Positions 42,465-51,755 are shown, numbered from the stretch's first letter. The stretch: DNA of 64,000 nucleotides from Teichococcus aestuarii (GCF_003116135.1 NZ_PDOA01000003.1:186001-250000), one strand, 5' to 3'. Notes: generated from the sequence alone by a model not told the origin. Numbers and translations: made by a program.

Positions 42465-44719
42465 TGACCGACACCACCGCCGTTCTCGGCTATGCCTGGC
42501 CGCTCGTCGTCTCCCCCGGGGAGGAGGTGGCCTTCCATCTCTCCAGCGCCACGCTGGAAGGGGCCGAGGCCACGCTGCTGCGCGTCCGCTGCGCCGACCC
42601 GGACCCGGACGGGCCGGGCCTTCGCTTCCACCAACCCGGCACGCCGCTCGACGGGCCGGTGGCGCTGCGCCACCAGCCGCTCCGCCCCGGCTCCTGCGCC
42701 CTCATCCCCGATGCGCCGGCGCTGAACCGGCCGGGCGCGCTCTCGGTGGCCGCCTTCATCCACCCCACCGCGCCCGGCACCGGCCCGCAGACGCTGCTCT
42801 CCCGCTGGCGCGACGACACGGCGGAGGGCTGGCGCCTCGCGCTGGATGCCGAGGCGCGGCTCGAATTCACTCTCGGCGCGCAGGGCCGCCTCTGGCGCGT
42901 CACCGCGCCGCGCCCGGTGCTGGAGCGGGAGTGGATTTTTGTCGGTGCTTGCTACGATCCGGCGCAGGGGCGGATCACCGTCTTCCAGTCCAGCCTCGAC
43001 GCCCAGGCCGGGCGCGACACGGGCGGCATGGCCAGCGCCGAGGCCCCCAGGGAGATTGCCTGGCCGGCGGATACGGCCCTCGTCATCGCCGCCCATGCGC
43101 TGGAGGCGGGCGCGGCACCCCGCACCGCCGGGCATTTCGACGGCAAGATCGACCGCCCGCGCCTGCTCTCCGCCGCCCGCGACGAGGCCGCGCTGCGCGC
43201 CCTGGCCGAGAGCCTGACGCCCTCCCCCGCCGAGCCCGACCTGGTCGGCGCCTGGGATTTCTCGCGCGAGATGTCCACCGACATCATCCGCGACCTCTCC
43301 GCCAACCGGCTGGACGGAAGGCTGCGCCAGATGCCGATGCGCGCGGCCACCGGCGCCAACTGGGATGGCCGCACCGTGCAGTGGACCGAGGCGCCGGAAC
43401 TCTACGGCGCCATCCATTTCCACAGCGACGACATGCACGACGCAGGCTGGTCACCGGATCTCCGCCTCACCATCCCCGAGGACTGGCGCAGCGGCTTCTA
43501 CGCGCTGCGCCTGCGCGCGCGGCAGGGCGGCGAGGATCCGGTGGAGAGCTTTGTCGCCTTCTTCGTCCGCGCGCCGCTCGGCAGGCCGCGCGCGAAGCTC
43601 GCCTTCGTCGCCAGCACCGCCACCTTCCTGGCCTATGCCAACAGCGCGCTGCGGCTGGACCAGGTGCATGCGGAGGCCATGCTGGAAGGCCTCATCGCCC
43701 TCTCGCGCGACGATGTCTACCTGCAGGAGCACCGCGAGCTCGGTCTCTCCACCTACGACACGCACAGCGACGGCAGCGGCTGGTGCTACTCCACGGCGAA
43801 GCGCCCCATCCTGAACATGCGGCCGCGCGGCGCCACCTTCAACTACGGCAACGACACGCACATCCTCGACTGGCTGGAACAGATCGGCCAGGACTACGAC
43901 ATCGTCACGGATGACGACATCCACCGCCACGGCGCGCAGACGCTCGCCCCCTATCGCTGCGTCATCACCGGCTCGCATCCCGAGTATTTCAGCCGCTCCA
44001 TGATCGAGGCTTTCGATGCCTACCAGCGTGGCGGCGGCCGCCACATCTATCTCGGCGGCAACGGCTTCTACTGGCGCATCGGCTGGCACCCGACCGAGCC
44101 GCATGCCATGGAGATCCGCCGCGGCATGATCGGGCTGCGCACCTGGGAGGGCGAGCCGGGCGAGAACGCCCTCTCCTTCACCGGCGAGCCCTCCGGCCTC
44201 TGGCGCGCCAGCGGACGCCCGCCGCAGCGCCTTGTCGGCGTCGGCTTCGACGCGCAGGTCTTCACCCGCTCCTACCCCTATGAATGGCGCGAACCCGCGC
44301 GCGACCCGCGCATCGCCTGGGCGGTGGAAGGCATCGACCTCGACGCGCCGCTCGGCGATTTCGGCCTGCGCGGCGGCGGGGCGGCGGGGCTGGAGGTGGA
44401 CCGGGTGGAACCCACCCTCGGCTCGCCGCCGCACCTCCTCTGGCTCGCCACGGCGGACCGGCTGGACTATGGCGGCGTGCCGACGCTGGAGGAGCTGCGC
44501 ACCCTGCACCGCGGCACCATGGGCGACCAGAACGCGCAGGTGCGCGCGGACATCGCCTTCTTCCCCACGGCGCGCGGTGGCGCCGTCTTCTCCACCGGCT
44601 CCATCGCCTGGGCCTGCGCGCTCTCGCACAATGGCTACGAGAATTCCGTCAGCCGCCTGACGGGCAATGTTCTCCGCCGCTTCCTCGACCCCGCGCCCTT
44701 CGAGGGCTTCGACCTCTGA
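42464..44719 (+). CDS. N,N-dimethylformamidase large (heavy) subunit-like protein
   Basis: 751 residues, close to the roughly 760 of known DMFase large subunits. The N-terminal 300 residues contain a lectin-like jelly-roll with GHFDGKIDRPRLLSAARDEA. The C-terminal half is the DMFase catalytic region (NYGNDTHILDWLEQIGQDYDIVTDDD; GSHPEYFSRSMIEAFDAYQRGGGRHIYLGGNGFYWR). The characterised enzyme has a mononuclear iron held by two Tyr and a Glu and cleaves dimethylformamide to dimethylamine and formate. The real substrate here may be another amide. Coupled to the small subunit. Confidence 0.82.
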   Translation: MTDTTAVLGYAWPLVVSPGEEVAFHLSSATLEGAEATLLRVRCADPDPDGPGLRFHQPGTPLDGPVALRHQPLRPGSCALIPDAPALNRPGALSVAAFIHPTAPGTGPQTLLSRWRDDTAEGWRLALDAEARLEFTLGAQGRLWRVTAPRPVLEREWIFVGACYDPAQGRITVFQSSLDAQAGRDTGGMASAEAPREIAWPADTALVIAAHALEAGAAPRTAGHFDGKIDRPRLLSAARDEAALRALAESLTPSPAEPDLVGAWDFSREMSTDIIRDLSANRLDGRLRQMPMRAATGANWDGRTVQWTEAPELYGAIHFHSDDMHDAGWSPDLRLTIPEDWRSGFYALRLRARQGGEDPVESFVAFFVRAPLGRPRAKLAFVASTATFLAYANSALRLDQVHAEAMLEGLIALSRDDVYLQEHRELGLSTYDTHSDGSGWCYSTAKRPILNMRPRGATFNYGNDTHILDWLEQIGQDYDIVTDDDIHRHGAQTLAPYRCVITGSHPEYFSRSMIEAFDAYQRGGGRHIYLGGNGFYWRIGWHPTEPHAMEIRRGMIGLRTWEGEPGENALSFTGEPSGLWRASGRPPQRLVGVGFDAQVFTRSYPYEWREPARDPRIAWAVEGIDLDAPLGDFGLRGGGAAGLEVDRVEPTLGSPPHLLWLATADRLDYGGVPTLEELRTLHRGTMGDQNAQVRADIAFFPTARGGAVFSTGSIAWACALSHNGYENSVSRLTGNVLRRFLDPAPFEGFDL

Positions 44720-44793
44720 CAGAACAGCCTCCCGCCGCGCGCGGCGGGGGCGAAGCGCCGCCACAAGGCGCGGAACCCAGGAAACGCCTTCCC

Positions 44794-46962
44794 ATGCAGC
44801 GCACCCCGATTGCCACCGACACGCCCTGGTTCCGGCTGGAGGTGGATGACGCCGACTGGGCGGCGGAAGACCCCGCCGCCCTCGCCCGCTGGATGGAGCA
44901 GCTCCTGCTCATCCGCCGCTTCGAGGAGAAGATCCTGGAACTGCACGGGCAGGGCCTGGTGCATGGCCCGGCGCATGCCTCGATCGGCCAGGAGGCGGGC
45001 GCGGTCGGCGCCATGTCCGTGCTCGGCACGCAGGACAAGCTGAACGGCACCCACCGCGCGCACCACCAGATCCTGGCCAAGCTGCTGAACAGCGCCCTCC
45101 CCGGCGGCTACGACCCGCGCCGGGACGCGCCGGTGGAGGAAGCGGGCGGCCTTGTCCGCCGCGCCATGGCGGAGATCATGGGGCTGGCGGAAGGCTTCTG
45201 CGGCGGGCGTGGCGGCTCCATGCACATGCGCTGGGCGCCGGCGGGCATCGTCGGCACCAGCGCCATCATCGGCGGCAACCTCCCCCACGCCGTGGGCTAC
45301 GGCCTGGCCGACAAGGTGCTGGGCCGCGACCATGTCTCGGTCGCCTTCTTCGGCGACGGCACGCTGATGGCGGGGCAATCGATGGAGGCCATCAACCTCG
45401 CCGCCCTTTACAACCTGCCCGTCATCTTCTTCCTCGAGAACAATTTCTACGCCGTCTCCACCCATGTCCGGGAGCAGACGCGCGAGACGCGGCTGACCAC
45501 GCGCGGCGCCATGTTCGGCGTGCCCTCGGTGGAGTGCGACGGCATGGATCTCGTCGCCGTGCGGCGGGCCATGCAATGGGCGGTGCAGACCATCCGCGAG
45601 ACGGGCGGGCCGGTCTTCGTCGAGGCCATCCTCTACCGCTTCCTGCACCAGAGTGGCCCGCTGCTCGGCAGCCAGCTCGGCTACCGCAGCCGGGAGGAGG
45701 AGGCGGAATGGCAGGCGCGCGACCCGCTCGCCACCATGCCGGCGCGGCTGAAGGCGCTCGGCGTGCTGGACGAGGCCGGCCTCGCCGCGCTCGACGCGCG
45801 CGCCACCCGCATGGTGGCCGAGGCCGCCGCCGCGCTGACCGAGATGCCGCGCGATTCCAACACGCCGCAGATCCGCGCCGGCGCCTTCCCCGATGTGGCG
45901 GAGATCGAGAACGGCATCCGTGGCGACCTCTCCGAGCTGGCCGGCGCCCGCGTGCTGGAGACGGCCTCCGTGCCCGCCGCGGCGCGGGTGGAGGTGAAAT
46001 ATGTCGACGCCATCGCCAGCACCCTGCTGCGCAACATGGAGCGCGACCCGCGCATCATCGTCATCGGCGAGGATGTGCACCGGCTGCGCGGCGGCGTCTC
46101 CGGCTCGACCAGGGGGGTGATGGAGCGCTTCCCCGAGCGCGTCTTCCCCACGCCGATCTGCGAGAACGGCTTCACCGGCATGGCGCTCGGCGCCGCCGCC
46201 TGCGGGCTGCGGCCCGTGGTGGACATCATGTTCGGCGATTTCTGCATCGTCGCCGCCGACCAGATGTTCAACGGCATCGGCAAGTTCTCGCACATGTTCG
46301 GCGGCGGCTTCGGCGTGCCGGTGGTGGTGCGCGCCCGCGTCTCGCCGCAGGCGGGCTACGGCTCACAGCACTCGATGGACCCCTCGGCGCTCTTCGCCCT
46401 CTACCCGGCCTGGCGGATCGTCTCCCCCTCCACCCCGCACGACTATATCGGCCTGATGAACGCGGCGCTGCGCTGCGACGACCCGGTGCTGGTGATCGAG
46501 CACCAGGACCTGTTCCAGACCACCGGCCCGGTGCCAGGCGACGACCGGGACTACATCATCCCCCTCGGCTCCGCGCGCACCGTTCGCCCGGGCCGGGCCT
46601 GCACCGTGCTCACCTACTCCACCATGGTCGCCGCCAGCCTCGAGGCCGCCGAGGCCACCGGGATCGATGCCGAGATCATCGACCTGCGCAGCCTCGACCC
46701 CGGCGGGCTGGACTGGCCGGCCATCGAGGCCAGCGTGCGCCGCACCAACCGCGTGCTGATCGCCGAGCAGACGGCGCGCGGCACCAGCCATGGCGCCCGC
46801 ATTGCGCAGGAGATCCAGGAACGCTGCTTCGACTGGCTGGATGCCGAGATCCTGCGCGTCACCGGCGGCGCGGCCGCGCCCGTGGTGTCGCGCCCGCTGA
46901 ACATGGCCGCGCTGAGTAACGCCTCCGGCATCGGGGCTGCGTTGCGCCGGCTGATGGGCTGA
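44794..46962 (+). CDS. Fused alpha/beta E1 component, TPP-dependent 2-oxoacid dehydrogenase-like
   Basis: 722 residues. Residues 1 to about 335 are the E1 alpha part, with the TPP motif GDGTLMAGQSMEAINLAALYNLPVIFFLENN (GDG...NN). From about 405 on is E1 beta (VKYVDAIASTLLRNMERDPRIIVIGEDV; FPTPICENGFTGMALGAA; VLIAEQ). In separate-subunit relatives it decarboxylates a 2-oxoacid and passes the acyl group to E2. No E2 or E3 gene is present, so it may use a distant complex or act as a carboligase or decarboxylase. Start at 44794 follows CAGGAAACGCC. Confidence 0.87.
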   Translation: MQRTPIATDTPWFRLEVDDADWAAEDPAALARWMEQLLLIRRFEEKILELHGQGLVHGPAHASIGQEAGAVGAMSVLGTQDKLNGTHRAHHQILAKLLNSALPGGYDPRRDAPVEEAGGLVRRAMAEIMGLAEGFCGGRGGSMHMRWAPAGIVGTSAIIGGNLPHAVGYGLADKVLGRDHVSVAFFGDGTLMAGQSMEAINLAALYNLPVIFFLENNFYAVSTHVREQTRETRLTTRGAMFGVPSVECDGMDLVAVRRAMQWAVQTIRETGGPVFVEAILYRFLHQSGPLLGSQLGYRSREEEAEWQARDPLATMPARLKALGVLDEAGLAALDARATRMVAEAAAALTEMPRDSNTPQIRAGAFPDVAEIENGIRGDLSELAGARVLETASVPAAARVEVKYVDAIASTLLRNMERDPRIIVIGEDVHRLRGGVSGSTRGVMERFPERVFPTPICENGFTGMALGAAACGLRPVVDIMFGDFCIVAADQMFNGIGKFSHMFGGGFGVPVVVRARVSPQAGYGSQHSMDPSALFALYPAWRIVSPSTPHDYIGLMNAALRCDDPVLVIEHQDLFQTTGPVPGDDRDYIIPLGSARTVRPGRACTVLTYSTMVAASLEAAEATGIDAEIIDLRSLDPGGLDWPAIEASVRRTNRVLIAEQTARGTSHGARIAQEIQERCFDWLDAEILRVTGGAAAPVVSRPLNMAALSNASGIGAALRRLMG

Positions 46963-46989
46963 AGGCCTTCCGGCCCTTGGGGGAAATAT

Positions 46990-46997
46990 GATATATC
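46990..46997. promoter_or_regulatory. GATATATC palindrome, proposed operator site B
   Basis: AATATGATATATCGAAT, an AT-rich patch 27 bp upstream of the aminotransferase start at 47024 and just after the E1 stop. Same 8-bp word as at 37369 and 51845. Confidence 0.6.
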
Positions 46998-47023
46998 GAA
47001 TGGATCAAGACGAGGATCCGTCC

Positions 47024-48271
47024 ATGTCGCAGGCCCTCCTGCCCGAGAAGTCCGGCACCGCCTCCCGCGATGCCGCCCTGCGCGCCCGCGCCCGGGCCGT
47101 CATCCCCGGCGGCCTCTGGGGCCATCTCAACGCGGCCAAGCTGCCGGAGGGCTACCCGCAATACTTCACATCGGCCGAGGGCTGCCGCCTGCGCGACGCC
47201 GACGGGCGGGACTACATCGACTTCATGTGCTCCTGGGGCCCGATGGTGCTCGGCCACCGCAACCCCGCGGTGGAGGAGGCCGCCCGCCGCCAGGCCGCGC
47301 AGGGCGACTGCATGAACGGCCCCGCCCCCGTGCTGGTGGAGCTGGCCGAGTTGCTGGTGGAAACCATCGCCCATGCCGACTGGGCGCTGCTAGCCAAGAA
47401 CGGCACGGACGCCACCACCGCCTGCGTCACCATTGCCCGCGCCGAGACGGGGCGGCGCAAGGTACTGGTGGCGCGCGGCTCCTACCACGGCGCCGTGCCC
47501 TGGTGCTCGCCCTCCCTGGCCGGCGTCACCACCGAGGACCGCGCCCATCTTCTGACCTTCGACTACAACGACACGGCCAGCCTGGACGCGGCGGCCGAGG
47601 CGGCGAAGGGCGACCTTGCCGCCGTCATCGTCACCGCCTTCCGGCATGATTTCGGCCGCCACCAGGAGCTGCCGACGCCGGAATTCGCCCGCCACCTCCG
47701 CGCGCTGTGCGACGCGACGGGTGCCGCGCTGATCCTCGACGATGTGCGCGCGGGCTTCCGCATCGACCTCGCCGGCTCCTGGGAGCCGCTCGGCGTGCGG
47801 CCCGATCTCTCCGCCTTCAGCAAGGCCATCGCCAACGGCCATCCGCTCGCCGCCGTCACCGGGCGGGAGCGCTTCCGCCAGGCTGCGACGCAGGTCTACA
47901 CCACCGGCTCCTTCTGGTGCGGCGCGGTGCCGATGGCCGCCGCGGTCGCCACCATTACCGAGCTGCGCCGCATCGACGGCCCGGCCCGCATGCGCGCCAT
48001 GGGCGAGCGGCTGCGCAACGGGCTGGACGCGCTCTCGCGCCAGTACGCCCTGCCTGTCCGCCAGACCGGCCCGGCGCAGATGCCGCTGATGATCTTCGAC
48101 AACGACCCGGACTGGGCGAAGGGCGACGCCTTTTGCGCCACGGCGCTGCGGCACGGGGCGTATTTCCACCCCCGGCACAACATGTTCCTCTCCTGCGCGC
48201 ACACCGAGGCGGATATCGACCGCGCGCTGGAAGCGGCGGAGGCCGGCTTCCGGGCCGCCGCCGCGCTGTAG
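47024..48271 (+). CDS. Class III aminotransferase (glutamate-1-semialdehyde aminomutase-like)
   Basis: 415-residue PLP enzyme. LDDVRAGFRIDLAGS holds the PLP aspartate and AFSKAIANGHPLAAVTGRE the Schiff-base lysine (about residue 265). N-terminal RARAVIPGGLWGHLN resembles the HemL-like branch. Such catabolic relatives transaminate amino acids or diamines, or shift amino groups. The start at 47024 (MSQALLPEK) has GAGGAT upstream and leaves site B outside the gene; an ATG at 46988 would place the operator inside. Convergent with the aldolase gene, 8 bp apart. Confidence 0.88.
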   Translation: MSQALLPEKSGTASRDAALRARARAVIPGGLWGHLNAAKLPEGYPQYFTSAEGCRLRDADGRDYIDFMCSWGPMVLGHRNPAVEEAARRQAAQGDCMNGPAPVLVELAELLVETIAHADWALLAKNGTDATTACVTIARAETGRRKVLVARGSYHGAVPWCSPSLAGVTTEDRAHLLTFDYNDTASLDAAAEAAKGDLAAVIVTAFRHDFGRHQELPTPEFARHLRALCDATGAALILDDVRAGFRIDLAGSWEPLGVRPDLSAFSKAIANGHPLAAVTGRERFRQAATQVYTTGSFWCGAVPMAAAVATITELRRIDGPARMRAMGERLRNGLDALSRQYALPVRQTGPAQMPLMIFDNDPDWAKGDAFCATALRHGAYFHPRHNMFLSCAHTEADIDRALEAAEAGFRAAAAL

Positions 48272-48279
48272 GGCGGCGC

Positions 48280-48933
48280 TCAGCCCCGCGCGGGGGCGGC
48301 GCTGCCGTAGGTCTTGTAGCGCTCCCGCGTGGCCTGCATCTGCGCCGCGTCCAGCAGGCGCGGCGTGCCGGCCGAGCGCGCCAGCAGGTATTGCCGGGCC
48401 AGCGTCTCCAGCCGCAGCGCGGCGGCCACGGCCGCCTTCACGTCGCGCCCCGTCACGATCATCCCGTGATTGCCGAGCAGGCAGGCGGTGCGGCCGCGCA
48501 GCGCCTCGACCGCCACCACCGCCAGCTCCGGCGTGCCGAAGGTGACATAGGGGGCGCAGCGCACATCCTCGCCGCCGAAGCCGGCGACCATGTAGTGGAA
48601 GGCCGGCAGCCCCTCGCCCAGGCAGGCGAGCGCGGTGCAGGCATCGGCATGGGTGTGCACCGCGCTGCCCGCCTCGGGGAAGGCGCGCAGGATGGCGGCG
48701 TGCATCGGCCATTCGCTGGAGGGCGCGGCGTCATCCCGGGCCGCGCCCTCCAGCGACATCCACACCGTGTCGGCCTCCGCCGTGGCATCCACCGTGGTGC
48801 CGGAGCGGGTGATGACCATGCCGCCCTCAACACGGCGCGAGACATTGCCGGCGCTGCCGAAATTCAGCCCCAGCCGCCCCAGCTCCCGGTAGCCCTGCGC
48901 GACATCCTCGCGCGCCTGCCGCACCCCGTTCAT
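48280..48933 (-). CDS. Class II aldolase/adducin family protein (OtnC-like)
   Basis: 217 residues. Metal and active-site motifs are visible: GNVSRRV, SSEWPMHAAILRAFPEAGSAVHTHADAC (Glu and the His-x-His pair), and LGNHGMIV with a further His. Adjacent to an OtnK-type kinase and overlapping it by 4 bp, it best fits 3-oxo-tetronate 4-phosphate decarboxylase, which yields DHAP and CO2; fuculose/ribulose-phosphate aldolases are the alternative. Confidence 0.85.
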   Translation of the reverse strand: MNGVRQAREDVAQGYRELGRLGLNFGSAGNVSRRVEGGMVITRSGTTVDATAEADTVWMSLEGAARDDAAPSSEWPMHAAILRAFPEAGSAVHTHADACTALACLGEGLPAFHYMVAGFGGEDVRCAPYVTFGTPELAVVAVEALRGRTACLLGNHGMIVTGRDVKAAVAAALRLETLARQYLLARSAGTPRLLDAAQMQATRERYKTYGSAAPARG

Positions 48934-50183
48934 GCGCGCATCCGCTCCAGCACCGTTCCGAACATGTCCACCGGCCCCAGCTTCCCCGATTCGAGGCAGA
49001 GCGCCAGCGGCTCCGGCGCCTCCGCCGCGCACAGCCCGATGCCCGGCGAGACATAGGGCGCGACCGTAAGCCGGGCGATGCCCAGCGCGCGGATCACCGC
49101 GCCCGAGGTCTCGCCGCCCGCCACCAGGAGGCGCCGGGCGCCCGCCGCCACCAGCGCCCGCGCCAGCCCGCCCAGCAGCTCCTCCGCCGCCCGCGCCGCG
49201 CCCTCGCGCCCGAGGCGCGCCTGGGCGGCAGCGACCGCCTGCGGGTCGCCCGCGGTGGTGATGCACACCGGCCCCCGCTCCAGGCGCGGCAGGGCCCAGC
49301 CGGCCGCCTCGCGCAGCGCCGCCGCCGGCGTCTCCAGCCGGGCCAGGTCGATCCGCAGCACCGGGTGATGCCCGGCGAAATGCGCCACCTGCTCCCGCGT
49401 CCGGTCCGAGCAGCTGCCGGCCAGCACCGCGCCATGCCCGCCGGCCCGCGCGGGCGGCAGGGCGGCGGCGGGCGCAAGCAGCCCCTTCTCCCGCCAGATC
49501 GGCGGGTAATGCGCGGCGAGGTTGGAGCCGCCGGTCGCCAGCGGCCAGTCCCAGCTCGCCCGCGCCAGGGTGGCGAGGTCCTCCTCCGTCGCGGCATCGG
49601 CGATGGCGTAGGAGAGGCCGGCCTCCCGCAGGGTCGACGCATGCCGCGCCACCGCCGCCTCCCCCTGCGCGACCACCGGCAGCGGCAGCAGGCCGACCCG
49701 CCGCGCCGTCTGCGCCGCCAGCACCTTCACCAGATCCGGCTCGGTCATCGGCGTCAGCGGGTCGAAGCGCTTGGGCGAGTTGGAGACGAGCTGCGCGCCC
49801 ACGAAGAGATGGCCCATGAACACCCGCCGCTCCGCCTCCGGGAAACTGGGCGCGAACAGGGTGAAGGGCGCGCCCGTCCGCTCCATCAGCAGGTCCGCGC
49901 AGGGGCCGATATTGCCCTGGGGCGTGGAATCGAAGGTGGCGCAGTACTTGAAGAACAGCATCCGCGCCCCGGCGCCCAGCAGCGCATCGGCCGCGCGTGC
50001 GAAGCCATCGCGTGCCTCCGCCACTGGCGCGACGCGGGAGGGCAGCGCCACCACCACCGCATCCTGGCCGGACGGGATCGGCGCGTCGTCCAGCACCAGC
50101 GCCACGCGCATCCCGCCGGCCGCCAGCATGCCGGCCAGCTCCACCGCGCCCGTCAGGTCATCCGCGATCCCGCCCAGCAGCAT
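48930..50183 (-). CDS. Four-carbon acid sugar kinase family protein (OtnK-like, DUF1537)
   Basis: 417 residues. The N-terminal substrate domain begins LLGGIADDLTGAVELAGMLA and the C-terminal nucleotide domain carries LLVAGGETSGAVIRALGI. Family members phosphorylate 3-oxo-tetronates (from threonate or erythronate) or related acids. The dehydrogenase (LtnD/DenD type) and isomerase that normally complete the pathway are not in the window. The gene follows a DppA-type receptor after only 3 bp. Confidence 0.88.
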   Translation of the reverse strand: MLLGGIADDLTGAVELAGMLAAGGMRVALVLDDAPIPSGQDAVVVALPSRVAPVAEARDGFARAADALLGAGARMLFFKYCATFDSTPQGNIGPCADLLMERTGAPFTLFAPSFPEAERRVFMGHLFVGAQLVSNSPKRFDPLTPMTEPDLVKVLAAQTARRVGLLPLPVVAQGEAAVARHASTLREAGLSYAIADAATEEDLATLARASWDWPLATGGSNLAAHYPPIWREKGLLAPAAALPPARAGGHGAVLAGSCSDRTREQVAHFAGHHPVLRIDLARLETPAAALREAAGWALPRLERGPVCITTAGDPQAVAAAQARLGREGAARAAEELLGGLARALVAAGARRLLVAGGETSGAVIRALGIARLTVAPYVSPGIGLCAAEAPEPLALCLESGKLGPVDMFGTVLERMRA

Positions 50184-50186
50184 GCG

Positions 50187-51755
50187 TCAGACCTCGACCT
50201 GCCAGAAAAGCGGGAAGCTGGACTGGATCATGTTCCGCAGCCGCGCCCGGTAGCCGGCGGGGCGCGAGAACTGGCCCCACATCACGCTCGGCACCAGTTC
50301 GTAGGCGGCGATCTGGATGCGCTCGGCCACCGCCCGGCGCGCCGCGAGATCCGGCGCGCGGGCATAGTCCCGCAGCAGGCCGGTGATGCGCGCATCGCAG
50401 CTGCGGCCGGGATAGTCGGCGCAGTTGTTGGCGACATAGAAGTGGTTCAGCGGCGAGACCATGTCCACGCCGTTGGCGTAGACGGGGAACAGGCTCCAGC
50501 CATCGGGCTTGGCGCGGCGTGCCAGCACCGTGCCCCAGTCCATCACCTGCTCGTCCACGGTGAAGCCGGCCTTCTTCATGTTCTCGGCCAGCACGTGCCC
50601 GGCGGTCTGCGAGATGGAGCCGGAGACCTCCAGCATCACCACCGGCTCGCCCTTGTAGCCGGTGCGGGCCAGCGCCTGCTTCGCGGCCTCCGGGTCGAAG
50701 CGCGCCACATCGCTGCCGGCGGCGGTCTCCAGCGGCGCGTCGCACATCCAGAAGGAGCGGCAGTTCTCCACCCGGAACCGCGGCGGGATGCCGATGGCGT
50801 CCAGCACCTGCTTCTGGTCCACCAGCTTCCACATCACCTGGCGCACCGCGGGGTCGGCGAAGGGGCCGCTCGCGTGGTTGAGGCGGAAATTGCCCTGGAA
50901 CATGTCGATGCCCTTCAGCTCCATCAGCCGCAGATCCCGGTTGCGGCCGAGGACGCCGAGGAAGTCGAAGGGCAGGTACTGCATGTAGTCGATCTCGCCG
51001 GCGATCAGCGCGTTCACGCCGGTGGTGTCGTCCGGCATGGTCTTGAGCACCAGCTCGTCGAGCTTCACCACCTTGCCGCCCGCCAGGAAATCGGCCGGCT
51101 CGTCGCGCGGCACGTAGCGCGCGTTGCGCCGCAGCACCATGCGGTCGCCGGTGCGCCACTGCTCGCGCACGAAGCTGAAGGGGCCGGAGCCGGTGATCTC
51201 GGTGATGCGCGCGTCGCCCTCGGGCAGGATGCGCGCGGGCATGATGAAGGGCACGGGCGCGTTGGGCTTGCCCAGCACCTCCAGCATCAGCGGGAACGGC
51301 TCCTTCAGCGTGATGGAGAAGCGGCGCGCATCCTCCGCCCGCATCTCCCGCATCGCCGCCAGCAGCATGCGGCCGAGGCTGTCGCGCACCGCCCAGCGGC
51401 GCAGCGAGGCGACGCAATCGGCGGCCGTGACCGGCGCGCCGTCATGGAAGGCGAGACCGTCGCGCAGGGCGAAGCGCCATTCCAGCCCATCGGCCGAGAC
51501 CGTGTGGCCCTCCGCCATCTGCGGCCGGATCGTCCCCTTGGAATCCTGCGCGAACAGCGTGTCGAACACATGGTAGCCGAAGCTGCGCGTGATGGCGGCG
51601 GTGGTCGCGTGCGGGTCCAGCACCACCACCTCGGATTCCAGCATCACGGTGATGGCGCCGGCCGCCCGCGCCGGGCGTGGCGTGCCGAGGATCGCCGGCA
51701 CGGCAAAGGCTCCGGCCGCGAGCAGGGCACGGCGGGAAATGTTCGGATCGACCAT
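50187..51755 (-). CDS. Peptide-type ABC transporter substrate-binding protein (DppA family)
   Basis: 522 residues. The N terminus DPNISRRALLAAGAFAVPAILG is a convincing twin-arginine signal. SBP_bac_5 hallmarks are YHVFDTLFAQDSKGTIRPQMAEGH and WRFALRDGLAFHDGAPVTAADCV. It is related to the receptor at 31900-33483, and both lack permeases nearby. First gene of a three-gene unit (receptor, kinase, aldolase); site C lies about 90 bp upstream. Confidence 0.88.
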   Translation of the reverse strand: MVDPNISRRALLAAGAFAVPAILGTPRPARAAGAITVMLESEVVVLDPHATTAAITRSFGYHVFDTLFAQDSKGTIRPQMAEGHTVSADGLEWRFALRDGLAFHDGAPVTAADCVASLRRWAVRDSLGRMLLAAMREMRAEDARRFSITLKEPFPLMLEVLGKPNAPVPFIMPARILPEGDARITEITGSGPFSFVREQWRTGDRMVLRRNARYVPRDEPADFLAGGKVVKLDELVLKTMPDDTTGVNALIAGEIDYMQYLPFDFLGVLGRNRDLRLMELKGIDMFQGNFRLNHASGPFADPAVRQVMWKLVDQKQVLDAIGIPPRFRVENCRSFWMCDAPLETAAGSDVARFDPEAAKQALARTGYKGEPVVMLEVSGSISQTAGHVLAENMKKAGFTVDEQVMDWGTVLARRAKPDGWSLFPVYANGVDMVSPLNHFYVANNCADYPGRSCDARITGLLRDYARAPDLAARRAVAERIQIAAYELVPSVMWGQFSRPAGYRARLRNMIQSSFPLFWQVEV

